Both the position numbers and the translations under genes were made by a program. From Talpa occidentalis (Eukaryota; Chordata; Mammalia; Eulipotyphla; Talpidae), in the NCBI RefSeq assembly GCF_014898055.3, contig NW_023602073.1, forward strand, positions 86,346,678 to 86,410,677: 64,000 nucleotides of DNA, given 5' to 3'. The notes under the pieces were generated by a model. That model worked only from the letters and a program-made list of their open reading frames with translations. It was not told the origin of the DNA and made no database searches. Of the stretch, positions 1-14,600 are shown piece by piece (within the stretch, counting starts at the first letter, position 1; each line of letters starts with the position of its first letter).

Positions 1-561
1 CTTAGTTTCTAAATTTCTTTTCCCTTAGCTATTCTGATATTATCCTTACATAAATGAATAATTTCTGATTGCTACATTATTTATCTACTTAATGAACTGA
101 ATAAGTACTATGACTTGAGCATAGGCTGGCAATCTGTAAAGCCAGTGAAGGCCAACTTTAGGATATTTTCATAACAAAGACACTTGCACTTTACAACAAA
201 GCCCATGTTGACAAGGTCTAGCAATGATTTGCATTTATTATTAAGGGTTTTTAACCACATGGCTAATTTGCATTTTCCCAAAATTCATTTTTGCTAACTC
301 ATCCTACCATTTATACACCTGCCTCAATTCATCCAAAACAATCATGTTAGCATTATATATTGGCATGTTTGTGGTCTGCATTCTTACGGCCTACCAAACA
401 TAATATAAACATGAAACTATATTCATCAGGAAATAAAATTTCCATGAGACTTTGTACCACAACAACAACGGCTTATTGTTCTGGACCAGCAGCCATAGCT
501 GGTAGCACAGTAGAATGTACAAAACTTTTTTTCTGAGCTCTAAGATGACAAAATGACTCAC
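1..561 (-). other. Intron after coding exon 34 (partial)
   Basis: AT-rich intron sequence running off the window. No exon for the second half of FN3-15 and no recognised repeat. Confidence 0.8.
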
Positions 562-704
562 AGATTCTGAGGGTCTTGTGCCAGTCAGAGGAGAATACAC
601 GACACGATACTGCTGCACAGGCCCTGGTGCTGGGTCCCAGCGAACATCCAGGCTGTTTGGTGTAGGATTGTACACCTGGATATTTCTTGCCAGTCCTCTC
701 ACCA
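562..704 (-). CDS. COL12A1: COL12A1 coding exon 34: FN3-15, first half (last exon in window)
   Basis: 143 nt, phase 1 to phase 0, residues 1934-1981. It begins [19 protein letters not shown] and has [19 protein letters not shown] and GTRPSES. Donor GTGAGT. The second half of the domain is not found in the remaining 561 bases, so the gene continues outside the window. Confidence 0.95.
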
Positions 705-3700
705 CTGAAGAAAGAAAATCCAGCACATACTCCTTAAGTCAGTTTATACATGCTGAGTTTCTATTATCACTTCTCCAGAACCTATATTCCATAATAGGAG
801 GAAATACTATACTCCTTAAATTTCTGATTATCTACATATAAGATCAAATTAAAGTCCAAATTTAGTATAGTTTTTGTCTACATGGAAGCAAATTTGTTTC
901 CAATAAAAGCCAGCTAGTAAAAGTAGCAGTCCTGGGTTGGCCATAAAGGGACAAGGGAGAGAAGCTGGAAAAGAAAGTTCAGTTTTCCAACACAGGTGAT
1001 GAAAAGAGAGACAAGAAAAAGTGCGTAGTGTATTCCTTCTAAGTCAAAACTGACAAACAGCTCTGGAGCCCATCTAATTGAGTCAACTACTTTCAATCTT
1101 TCACTTTTTTATGCATTCCTTCTTCATTCAATAAATAGCTACTGAATGTCTTCTGTGATTAAAAGAAAAGGTAAAAGGAGAAATAAGAAATGCACTCAGT
1201 TCTCAATGAAATGTCCCAAGAGACTCAGAGAAACATATCAATTAAATCCACATGTTAACACCACACTCTAGCCAATAACATCATTTTCTAGAACGATAAT
1301 CTTTTACCAAAAGAAGTCATCCATACTTGCTTCTTGTTAGCCATCAGCAAGTTTATTTTTAAAGTCATAGAAATATTTGCAAGCGTGCATGAAAGTTTTA
1401 AAACAATACTACAAAGAGTAGTATATACTAGTTTCTAAAAATGTTAATGGCAAGTGAAAGCCCACAGCTTTTGAATACTAAAAAGCACTTCAACAGCAAA
1501 CCAGAGAATATACAATCAGTAACACAACAGATTTCAACAATTCACACTCTGATTGCCAATTAGAAAACACTGCAGTGAAAGAGAATGACTGAAGTAGCAC
1601 TTACTGATGCCTGTATCCATATTTATAAATTCTGAAATTATTATTTCAGAAAAAGAATGCCATTATAAATTCGTTGTTTCATACACCAAAATCTTAACAG
1701 TTGGTGATGTTTGTGAGGTGAAACATGGATAAATTTTATGGGTTTATCCTATCATTCTGAATTTTCCAAATTTTCTTAATGGGATTATATAGCATTTATA
1801 ATGAAAAGGCTTAATTTTTCCGCCTTCTCACTTACATGTTCTTCCAGTATCTGATGTTCGTCCTCCATCACCTTCAGTATAAACAGGAACAACTGTAATG
1901 GTATATGGGGTATCTGGCTGCAGATTCCTAAGAATGGCATAATTGGTATTCCCAGGAATTGGTACCTAAAGAGTTTAATAAAACATAAAGCATTTGATAG
2001 GAAAAACTTATAAAAGAAATAATATTTTGAGCAAATATAATAGTCAGGATATTAAGTCAAGACGATGTCAAGAAAAAAAATTGTATATTAGGCTATAAAG
2101 ATATGCCCTCATATCAATTGTTACAAGTGGTTATGTAGACCCTCTACAAGGCCCCCCTTAGAGTTCCCTAGAATGATTACTTCCTCAACCCCAAACGCTG
2201 CAATCCCCCTATCACCGGGCACTAAATCATCAATCTATAACCCTCTGTCAAGTGATACTACATGAATACAAACTTCATCAGCACTAAAGCAAATAAAATA
2301 ACTCTCTTAACTCCACTTTTGAAAATTTCAACCACAGTATAAACAAACATGCATTTTTCACTATAGGAAATAATTACCATTTCCTCTGGACCACCTGCTG
2401 TAGGTACATAAAAGAGCTTATACTGGCGAGGATTTCCCTCTGCATGGTCCCAGCGAACATTCAGGCTGCTGGTAGAAGGATCATACACTCTCAGGTTCCT
2501 CACAGTATTCAGAGGCTCTGCAAGGTACAGAAAGCACATCACAACGTAATCCTAACAAGCGAGCACACATGAAACACAGGTTCCTGATAGACCCCAAGCT
2601 CCCAGAACTTAGCAGGGATCCCACAGCAGGCACCCCACAAATATTTACTGAAGCAGTGAATAAATGAATTATGTAATCATCTATGGTGCACGTGTCTCAT
2701 CTCTCCACAAAATATTTGTCCCAAATGTGTTCTACATTTTTATCCTAGAAAGTAAGAATATCTTTCTCCACAGAGCTAGGATAGGCTACGACAGGATATT
2801 AAGAATAACATAATTTTTAAATACTAGCAAAACTCTGAGTCAACCTAGTGTTTTCAGATAAAGATACGTTCCATTCCCACAGTAGTTACTAATGCAACTA
2901 CAGAAGTCTGGGTTCACTTACTGGTCTTGCCTCTTCCAGTCATCCGACCTCCTTCACCATCAGGATACAGGGAGGACACAGTGATGGTGTAAGGAGTGTC
3001 AGGCTTCAGTTTCTGCAGGACCACACTGTTCTGCCGTCCTCCTATGGTGGTCTTGAGTAAAACAGGGATACGTGTAAGCCTTGTTCTGTCCATCCCACTA
3101 ATCTGTTAGAAAAACTCTTTCTAGGGGGGAGTTGTTTGTGACCCTTGCCAAGATCTGGAAACACGTACCACAGTGAAGGCTTAAGATCTATCTTATGGTA
3201 GTATTTGAAATATAAAATATGCACCATAAATCATAAGAAGGATTCTAAGCCTCATATTACTGGTAACATCACAAAGATATTTCGACTTGCTGGCCGCCAG
3301 CAATGTGAAATTTTATCCAAAACATTTTTCACAGATCTCTTCTCCCAAAAGGCATTAATCATAAATGAACTACAAAGGAAATTTAAGATAGCAAAGAACT
3401 GCATAATATTAGGAATGCCACATCATTCACTGTTATTCTTACATTTTTACATATGTTTTTTATTTGCTTTAGAAACACATTAAAATGATTTAGCAAAGTA
3501 TCTAAAGTTTTTGGTGTTTCCCTGCCAAAACTGCCTCTCTAGCACATTATCTGGGTGAACTATGTGACCAACCCCTGAGCCAGGTCACTCTCAGAGAGGG
3601 GGGTCCTAGTGGTGTCCATGATACCAGAATCATGGTATGAAGAATTTTTTAGTTCTCGCCATTGATTGTGTACAGTTTTTTATTCATTGCTTAAGATCAT

Positions 3701-6700
3701 CTAGCTATCTTGTTGAAAGAAAATTTGTATGATTGATTAACAGTCTACCGAATTCAGATGTTTATGCCATACTAATTAAAATCGCATGAAAATGGCATGC
3801 TGCCCACAGAGAGTGCACATGTGGATGGCTGGATGCACTATTACCTCACAGATGTTCCCAACTTAGCAAACATTACTCAAGTAGTCTCAATTCCAAAGAC
3901 ACCTCGGTGAATCACTGTAGTCATCAACAATATGAGAAAATGAACTGCATTGGTTAATCTCAATAAATTTAATATCTGAGGCTATGGCACAAGAGTATCA
4001 ATATTGGTACAAACCTTTAGATACTTAACAATTCTGAAATATCCACTTAGTAGAGCTAGCATTATGAGTAAGCAGAGGACTGTTTACCTACTTTTCCCAC
4101 CCAACTCACCAAGATAATTCTAGCATTAGTGACTTATAACTTTTGTTATTTCATGAACCAGGATGCAAATATCCCTAAGAATAATATACCTGAAGGGATT
4201 ATCAGCTAATACTTTCCAGAAGATAAGTTTATGAGATTCTTTCTGATTATAACAAACAGCTAAGAAAAGGTAAAAGCGACTCAGGTTAGCAGTGGAGGTT
4301 CAGCACCACCAAGATGAAAAATACTAAGGACAAACTTCACCTGCTGCAGCGTTGCCTACACCTGGCCTGGCACAGACAAAAAGAAGCTCTATTGCCCACA
4401 TTAAAGTATCAGTCCCTTGGGCGTCCCTGGTGGCTCTATCAAGCTATTGGCAGTCACTGCAGCATGGAGTTCAATCCCCGATGAGTTCAATCCCCAGCCA
4501 GGCAGGGAGCAGCCCACATGGTGCAGCAGACCTCTCCTGTAGCACCCGCTGCTCCCCTCAGAGTGTATTTCAGTAAATCTGCCTGTTCTGCTCCCCACTG
4601 TTTCTGGTGAATCCTCTCACCCCCACAGCCTGTATCCCAGTTCTTATACGCATAAATAAAATAAATCTTTTTTTAAAAAAAGCATCAGTCCCTCACGTTT
4701 AGATGTAGTAAGTACTAACTGAATTATCTGCTTCCTCTTTGCATGGCTCATTATTCCTATTTGATTATCAACTCAGTTAGATCATCATGTAGCTCAATAA
4801 ACACTTTAATCATAAATAAAATAGTCTGTCAAAGTTGTCTTACTTTATATCAAAATCAGCTGATTTCACTTAGTAGTTTATTATTGATAATCCATTTAAC
4901 TAAAATAGACAAATTCTCAACCCAAACTAGGGCTATGTATGAAAACCTCAAGAGACCAACTCCAAAGTTGCCCTCAGGATGAGAGTTTCTGGTTCAGCCA
5001 AATCCACTTTCTAGCTAGTATCAGACCTTTAACCACACATCTTTAACCACTGCAGCATCTACCTCTAATGTGGGAATGACAACTCTAACCTGATAAAAAG
5101 TAGGACACATTTGCCAGAGCTCAGCAAGTTAGATAATCAAAGGCTAAAACCTTTTGTATCTCTACGGCTATGTGAGCAACTAGCAGCAGTCCCCTTCCCC
5201 CACAAAAAAAATAAATAAATAAATAAACAAATGCCGGACCTCACCGAAAGAGGTATTTGAAATAAATTAGAAAACATTGTTCTGTCTATGTAAAAACCTT
5301 GGTGCTTCCTCGTCTAGCATAATGTGCACAGTTCTAGTCACATATTTTATAAAAGTCATAACTGGAGAAAGTTCAAAGACCAACATTGACAACTAAAGTA
5401 GACAAGTTAGATGAATAAGGGCTTTGATAAATAAAGAAAAGCTAGAAATAAAAGCCCTACCACCTTTCTCAGCAACCTCTGTTTGGTTAAATACCAAATT
5501 GATAAATAGTATGAATTAGGTCACGGGCACACAAATCTGAAAATAGGAGGGCTGGGAGATACTTTATGATATGCAAGAAGTTAAAATAAATAAAAGTAAG
5601 CTTCACGTAGAAGTGAAGCAAGGTATGAAGCAAACTTTCATCTCTTAAATTACAGAGATACAGATTGAAAATCTAAGTATATTCAAAAATCTAGACACCT
5701 TCGTGCATAGTCCAGTCCTAAAAGCTTTTAAGGGGAATAGAGATGCCTTGACGCTCATGCCTGATGCTGAGAGGTGACTGTGAAGGCTAACTCTGTCCTC
5801 CCATGAGAATACCCACTGAACCTTCATTAGGGATGGAGCCAATTAAGTCTATGCAAAGCAATAAAATTTGCATCACCCAAAATAGTAAATATCACTAAAT
5901 AAACACTGGAGATAAAAGGAGTTTGAAGAGGAAAGAGTAGATTTATCGAAATTACAGTTTTTGCAAAACAAATTACCGTTTGTTCATTGCCCTCCCCTGT
6001 GGAAGTTTGGTAAGTGATTCTGTATTTCTGCACACGGCCACTAGCAGGGTCCCACTTGACAGTCAAACTGTTAGATGTTGCATTGTACACCTGAAGGTTC
6101 CTTGGTCCACTTTTTGGAGCTGAAAGAAGATTGTCAAAAGCAAGGTAAATACACAAAAAAATTCCTCTTCCTGTAAACATCATTCCCAAGGAACTAGCAT
6201 TATATACTTCTGGGTTTAGAACTAACTTTGACCCCACGAGAAATGATGGTCATTGAAACTTAATAACTTCTTAACAAAAACAGCAAAGCAAAGATTTCAA
6301 GAAAGCCCTATTTAAACAGTTCCCAAACAACACCTCATAATCTAAAAGCAGAAGGCCTGTTTACAATGAATTTTATCATGTTTTTCATTCATTCACTATT
6401 TGGTCATTCATACAATTCAGCAAAAAAATTCTTACCTTGTGTTGTTAAGGGTATCAAACGCACTAAAAAAAATGGGAAAATATTACTAATATAGTTATAG
6501 CTCAATTTTTTTTGAATTAATTTTAAAATAGCAATGTGCCATTAGAAAGCGGATACCTACATGTTCGCTCACTGCCAGACAGGTCATCACTTTCTGACTC
6601 ATCGGGGTAGATAGCAGTAACAGCAACTTCATAGAGTGTATTTGGGTTCAAGTTTTCAAACACCAAAGTATTTTCATCTCCATTTAAGATTGTCTTGGAG

Positions 6701-8647
6701 AAAGAAGGGAAAAAAAACCCACACAAAATAAGTCACCACACACATCATACATTCGATAGCAGTTTGTTGACATCATTTAGTCAGATGTTCCTCTTGCTCT
6801 GATGACAGCTATGAGTTCAATTGTTACCAGTAGAAAAGGATACTTGTCTGATTACAGAGGTATCCCGCATTCAAACAAGATTTCCTATAATGAAGTGGGG
6901 TATTAAAAAAAAGAAAGAGAATTAACACTACCTCCATCTTATCTGAGCTTCCAAAAGGTGCCCAGGTTATTCTATAGAGAGAAACATCTGAAGCTCCATG
7001 ATCCCAAGTTCCTCTGAAACTCTCAGGTGTTACTTCAGTAATCCTTAGGTTTGTTGGCGCTGGTACAGGACCTATCATGAGAAAGGGCAGGATGATTTTT
7101 TTTTAAATTGCGGTAACATTGTTTTACACTACTGTTGTTACTTCAGAAGTAAAGGATCCCTACTCAGGTATTGCCATGGTCAGTGCACCTGCCACCAATC
7201 ACCCAGAGTCTATCATGAAAGTCCATTTTTTAATTTTATCTACAAATTTTATTTGATATAATAAAAACTTCCTTGTTTTATTTTAATGAATGTGGAAAAA
7301 ACTATCAAAAACATAGGTTGAAGCCAAATATCTCACCAATTCAGTTCATTTTAGGCATAAATATGAGACAGCTTCAACAGCTACAAACATTTTACGGTTG
7401 ATAGGCTTTTTGTATTCTATGATGAGGATACCTTCTTAAAGATACCATTTAGCAGTACTCTTCTAACTTAGAGTTCCTAATAATTTTGCAGTTCACACTT
7501 TTTGAGAATCTAGTGAAAACCTTGAATATCTCACAGAGCAACACAAACAAGCACAAAAGAGAGTACATGGACCTTCAATTTCTATGAAATATTATGATCT
7601 AGAATGACCAAATGGTATCATCTAGCAAAGTTGAAACACGTAAGTTTTTCTTGATAGATCACCAACCTTAAACATAATGTGGCACAGACGATACTGAATC
7701 TATCCAGTTATAGGAATAACCCTAGAGCTGTTGATACCTGCTGAAATCTTAATTAAGAGCCTCTCCATGGACTAAATAATAAGTTTGTAGCAATTTGGAA
7801 TATCAATTTTACTTTTTTAGCTTTTACTGTCAATTATTTCTCTTCTGGTTATCAAAGCCAACCATGCAAACCCAGAGTCATCAAAAATTTGTTTCTCATA
7901 ATTATGATGAAAAGGCCCATTGAGATAAAGAATGGTACTATTTTCACATGCAAAATTACAAAACCAATCAACTGTTTGGTTGAGTAAAACACAGTATTAA
8001 AATTAATTTCATCTGCCTACTTTTACCTTTTTTAAAATTTTCCAATAGGGAAATTTAAAATCACATTCATTGTTCCCATTATATTTGTTCAAAACACTGC
8101 TGACTTGAAGCCTTAATTTCTTAGCCACTATTTTACTAGGCAATTAAGTGCTGAGTCCTATGCCAAGATCTGGAGATACAAAGCTGAATAAAATAAATGT
8201 CTCTGCCTTCATTATAAGGGAGCAAGGAGAACATAGCACAGGTAGTAAAAGAATGCCATGCAATAATAACTGGGCTAAATATAATGCAGTAGCATGGACA
8301 GGGAAAGGAGCTGACATCCCTAGAAGCAGCAGCAGGATGGAGCAGGAAAGGAGACACCTAAGATAGTCACCCTGTACCGTCCCCACCTTCCCACTGTGGA
8401 AGGCTCCCCTGTCTCTGAAATCCACTAGCACACAATCAGTGCCACTGATCTCACCTCCCTATGTGTTGTGAATTAATTATTCTTATCTCCACAATGAACT
8501 AATGATGTATTAAAGGCAAAATGATTATATTTTGCTACACCTGACTACACTTTACATAAAAAAAAACTCAAAAATATTTGATAGCTAATGCATCTTTTCC
8601 AGAGAAAACACCCAATATACATGAATATGTTCCCCCCCCTTTCTCTT

Positions 8648-8681
<34 letters not shown>

Positions 8682-11600
8682 CCCAGGTAAGTATTTGGAA
8701 GATGAATTAATGACAGTGGAGGTCAGAATAATAATACTATAGGAATTATCATTTAAAAAATGGAATAAAAGGGTATCTCCCTGGTGGCGCAAGGGGTTAA
8801 GCATCACATTATGAAGCAATTCACAGCCTCTGCAGTATGAGTTCAATCCCTAGCCGGTCATGGAGCAACCCACATGGCGCAGCAGACCTCTCCTGTAGCA
8901 CCCGCTGCTCCCCTCAGCAGTGTATTTCACTCAATCTGCCTGTTCTGTTCCCCACTCTGTCTCTGGTGAATCCTCTCACCCACAGCATCTCTGGCCTGTG
9001 CCCCAGCCCTTGTATGCATAAATAAGTAAATCTTTAAAAAAATAAAATAAAAATAAAAAATGGAATAAAGATAGAAGGTGGGACACTCTGTTCTAAAGAA
9101 AATAAGTGAAAAACAATCCATGCATCCAAACATCATTAAATATAAAAAAAAGCCTTGAGAAATGAAATGATGCAGTAAATTTGGTCACACAAGCATGTGG
9201 TATTATTCCTCGATTTTCAATGAAGCATGAACACAACTCACGGGTAGTGTCCTGAGCAGTCACTGGGGGAGACTCCCCCTCATCATACACAGCAGAAACG
9301 CTGACTGTGTAAAGGGTTCGTGAGAAGAGGTCTCGGAGAGGGGTGCTGGTCCTTGATCTGTCCACCTCTACCTATAACAGAACAGTGGAATGTTTTTACT
9401 AACAGTTTAGTTTTGACATCTCTGTGTTACTTACTATACCTCTTGACAAAAGAGCATAAACACTGTGGTACAAAAAATTCAAAAAGCAATGTTCTCCACT
9501 TTGCATAAGAATCCAGAAACTGGAAAAAATTTAAACGTTTACAAAGTGAAAAATACGTATTTGTGCTAGCGCTATACCTGACACTAAATTCTGGTAAATG
9601 GTGACCACCTCTGGGTACAAGGAACCATATGGTTTTTCACCTGTCCTGCTTTGCATCACTGCCTTATACTCTTTTGGAAATGTTCTCCAGTGCTTTATCT
9701 CGTATGTTATGAACAAGAACCCCGTGAGACCCATTGGCCATTGTACTACCTCAGAAATTGAAAGCCAGCATAAAATGAATGTATATAAATATAAAAATTA
9801 GCATCTGTGTAATCCAAATAATTAGTCAGTAATTGGGAACTTGGAGAAACCATTTCTATCTTCCAAAATGTCTCTGAGATTTTGACATCAATTGCAAACC
9901 CCTAAGCATATTCAAGTCTTAAACTCATTCACGGCTGCAACCCCTCAATTCAACCACATTTTGAACTGGATTGTTGTAGGCGCAGGAAGGGCACAGAGCA
10001 GGGTATCTATGATCCGAGCAGACTGGGTAAAGGAGAGTCCTGGAAACCTCAGTGGCTTTCTTAGGCTTTTACTGAGCTTTACATGTAGTGCGGCAAACAG
10101 GTACACGGCAGGCAGGGGTGCCGGGAGCCAGGAGGCCAGAGGCCTCCAAGCCCCAGCAAGTCTTCACTCCGCTTCTCTGGCTTTCTTTTTCCCCTTCTCT
10201 CTCTTGCCTCTCTTCTGCTTCTGCTTCTCTTCCTGACTATCTCAATACTCCTCCCACCGCCCACAGAAGTGAACAACACGACAATGTAACAAGTGCAGGT
10301 GCCCCATCAGAGAGGGCAATCCTAATGGTGGCAGAAAAGCCTATTTACTTTACAGTTGTCATGGAAACAACTCTATCCCACATCACCTCAAAAATAAAAA
10401 TGCTCACTGCTAAAGGGCACTCTTCCAACAGCATTCTCACCCTCTCCCCTTGTCCATCTCAACTATCCTATGCTCCTATTTTCTGACAGATTCCCTCATC
10501 TCTCCTGAATCTCCTTGCTTGCTTTTATTTTTAGAAACATTATGGCATTTTTTTTAGTATTTCATAGAATTCAAAGCATCAGATAAATTATCTGGATGAA
10601 AAGATGCTATCTAGAGGCTATAAGTTATTATTAAAGGAGTATTTTTTGAGATTAATATCACAGCAAAATATTTCTAAACAAAATGCAAGACAGTTCAATA
10701 TATTATTGATGTTCAAAAAGTGCTTTATTAATATAACAAGTTTCAACACTATATTAATAAAATGGAAGATTTGCAAAACATATTATTGTTATATTTGCTA
10801 AAGTTTTTTTGTTAAACCTATTAAGAAAACAAATATTTCCTAATCCATTTGAATCTCAACCTACCTCTTTGGCCTCCTCTTCAGGTGTTTTGTATCGGAC
10901 AATGTATTTACGCACTTTTCCAGGCACAGGTTCCCAAAAGACATTCATGGTGCTGTGGGTCACATCTCTGAGTTTCAGATCCCGAGGTCTGGCTAAAGGC
11001 ACTGGAGAAACACGTGATTATTAGGTCCAGAATTGGTTCTCAACCACAAAACTATAAAGCATTCCACAAGCTGCCAAGAAGTTGTTTGAGAAAAACATAA
11101 AGGTGTCTAGCAAAATAACTGGAAAAAATGGTTATGACGTTTAAAGCCATGATTTACTGGATAGAGCTGGATTCTTCTTTAAAAGTCTTTTGAAAAATAG
11201 GATATATTCAATTATTCATTGTAACGCTAGCTTTTCATTTACATGTCAAGTTTTCTTCCACTCTATTTAAATAAACTCTTACTTGCTATTCCTGGATAAT
11301 ATATCACAACTCACCATAAATGTGCAACTCATATTTCTTTATCAGATATTTAAATGAGTTAAGAGAAACCAAATCAATAAACTTTTGCGCTCTCAAGAAT
11401 GTGACAGAAAAATAAATGATTCCAATAGTAAAACATGAAGATGAGCCAAAAGTAAACATTCAATTAGCTTATAAGAAAATCACAGAAGCCCAAGTAATTA
11501 GAGGAAAATCCAAGTGATAATTTTTTACCTAGTCAAATAAAGCTTTATTTTAAAAAGAATGGAAGGAGAATAAGAAACAAAAAGATTTTTTCCTTGTAAT

Positions 11601-14600
11601 GTAAGATATAGCTCATTGTTTCCAGCTGACCCTCTAACCATTTTCCTTGTCTCTCATTTCAACTCTGTACATCTCTCTTCCTGAATCTCTCTCCACTTCC
11701 ATATCTCTGTGCTTCCTCCACTTCCATGTCTCTGTGCTTCCATTCCTTCAATGTTCTCTTCTCTGTGTACCCACTTTCTCCACTGTTAGAGTCAGCCCCC
11801 TATGTCCATGATACATTTGTCTTTCATCCACTGTAAATCTCAGGTCTCTCCAGCACTCTCAGAACATATCTCCCTCCCTGGCTGGATCCTCACTCATTCC
11901 ATCTGCCACTAACCCATTTCCTCAAAACCTCCAGGCAGAGTCTAACATATAAGAGATTGATTATTTGTTGTCAATGGATTTATACTGCCTTGTCCTACAG
12001 GGGTTTTTCTCTTCCTTGCCCATCATGCTTTTGTTTTAGTTCCTCTGTCCTCTTGAAGTTTCCTTCTAATTCTAATTTCCTTAGAAATGCAGGATAAGAT
12101 CCACCTATTTTATGTCACGTCATCTATCCTAGCATGCCTACCTTGGCATGGAAGAAAAAAAACTGCCAGTTAGGTAAGGCAAACACGCTAACTTCAATCC
12201 ATGTCACTTCTCAAGAAAGAGCAACTAAACGAATGAAATCAAGCACAAAACACAAAGGGGGCAGATGAACATACACATAAATGCAAACCATGGAGTCCTG
12301 TGCTCTGCACGGTTTTGTGTTATTCACTGGAGCATTTCCAACACCTAGCACAGTGATCAGAGTACAAGAGACAATTGAGTTAATTCCCTTCACTGAAACA
12401 TGTATATGTGCCATAGAGTTTCGACTTCAACAGGAACTTGGAACATCTGGATCTTAAATCTAAAATCTTCCTCCAAAACTCATTCAGCCAACATTCCCAT
12501 TTCACCAATGCTACATATAATATTCCATGAATCTACAACATCACTTGTACATGCACCTTTCATGTTGGTCCCATGCTCTGACTGCCACCTGACCAAGAAC
12601 AACTGTAAGTCACCATCAATTGTCAAGATACATCTCAATGTCAGGGGTCACAAGTATGAAAAAAAGTATATCCTAAAATCAATTTAAGATGCTGCTATAA
12701 GTTTAAAATTGATTTTAAGTCTCAAATTTGATTGTGATTAAGTAATAACCCATGCACAAAGTATCAAATTATTTTGAGCATTATTGTAAGGTGAAGGAAA
12801 AATTCTCATGCAATGTCTTACAGGTGACTTCCCGAGCAGTGACAGGCTCACTCGTGAGGTCATGCAGGACGGCCTGGACAGTGACTTTGTACTCTGTGTT
12901 GGGAAGGAGGTCAGTCAGCTGAACTTCATTCACTGCAGGCCCCACACGCATCTGCATACAGACATGACAAAGGAAAATGAGACATTCAAATCATAAGTAA
13001 GATATCCCTTACCAGGCATAGCCATATACAGCCCATTTGTCAGCACTAGATTATAGCACAAACTTTAAAGGTTTTTTCAAAGCTGCATTTTCTTTTTCAG
13101 GATCATTTTCTAAAATATGTCACAGGCCACTGATCTAATTTTCTGTTCTGTATGTAATGTGATGAACAAATTTTTAAAGTAATTGCAGTTTAATAGAGAC
13201 TCTAAAACTGTACAGTCTCAAGAAGATTCAGTGATAAAGAAAGAAACTTCTCCCACCTCTTTGGGTTTTGTGGGTTCTCTGGTGCCGACTGGTTCATATG
13301 ACAAGGTGTAGCCAGTAGCTCCTCCCACAGGCTGCCACTGCACATGCATGGTGGTGGGGCCGACATCATAAATATTCACGCTGACTACAGGGACTGGCAC
13401 TGTTGGCAGGCAAAAGCAGGTAGCAGTCTAATTCCTGTCATTCTGACTCATTTTTCATGGTTGCTTCCTACTTAATTATTGATATTTGCATATATACATA
13501 AGAGAATGGATTGCTGTGAGAAGCCAAAGTTAATATAATTCTTTCCATCCCCCCTCTATCTGCACCCCCACCACCAAGTCCATTCTCATTGTTCACTGCC
13601 ACCTCATACTCTGGAATGCATTACAACTATTTCATAAAGGAAAACATTCTTAATTGCAAATGGAATTCCAATAGCCCATATAAAGCCAAAATAGACACCA
13701 ATCTCTGAGAATTTCAACTGCATTTCTGGGTCAAATCTAAAGTGACTATTTTCATTCTTCAAACGTAGAATTTCATACATAATCAACCATCACAGCATTT
13801 TATTTCATCATTCTTTCAAAAAAAATAAATTTCAAATGAGTGACATACACTAATAACTGCAATTAATGTTATTTATGGACTTGAAAACAAGTCCATGAGG
13901 CAGAGTAAAAGGTTTACAGTCTCTTCTTAACACCAAATAGCTTTCTGTTTTTGGTTCAAAAATTGAGTTTAAAGTTTTAAGGAATTATCAGATTCTTCTT
14001 GCCTACTATGAAATATATTTTATCCTCTTATGTCTAATGTAAAGGGAAATGAGAGATAAAGACCAAAGGGTAAAGACCTAAGTAGTAAGTGGAGTCCAGT
14101 CCTTGCCTTGGAGAAAGTGATGTCTTTCTCTTGTAAGTGATCTCTCTCCCTTACCCTTGGGGCCCAGTCAAGAAGATGGGAAGGAGAAAGAGTATTTTCA
14201 ATTGGCCTCAGAAACCCTATTACGAATAGGAGCAAAGAACATACCTCCTAAAAGTTCTTCTCAAAATCAAAGCCATTAGAATTCCTCTTGTAAAGGCCAG
14301 AGCCAGAAAAAAAAGGGGAGATCTCATTGCCAGCAAAGACATGTCCATCTGTGAAACCGAAATAGCTCCTCTCTGCACAGCTCCTCTTCCTAATCTTTGT
14401 TCCACAGTTTCACACAGAACTTCCCTGGGAAGTCAGTAACTCTAACTTATGTCACATATCTAAGGCGATGACTACCCAGTCCACCAGGGGATCCCATGGC
14501 AGGAGCAGCAAGAAGAGCAAAAAGTCACGGAGTTCTTATTGAGCACTCGGTAAACACTTGTTGAATGGATATCGAATTAAAGAATGATTTAGAAAGCTGA

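Larger units (their letters stand above)
7072..9241 (-). other. Intron 26/27
   Basis: 2.2 kb. It holds a (CA)n microsatellite (8649-8680) and a SINE (8771-9053). The rest is unrecognised. Confidence 0.75.

Noticed and set aside
10079..10486. Overlapping open frames in a moderately GC-rich intron stretch
   Set aside because: No splice-consistent frame, no domain, and low-complexity arginine and serine composition. Chance frames are more likely.
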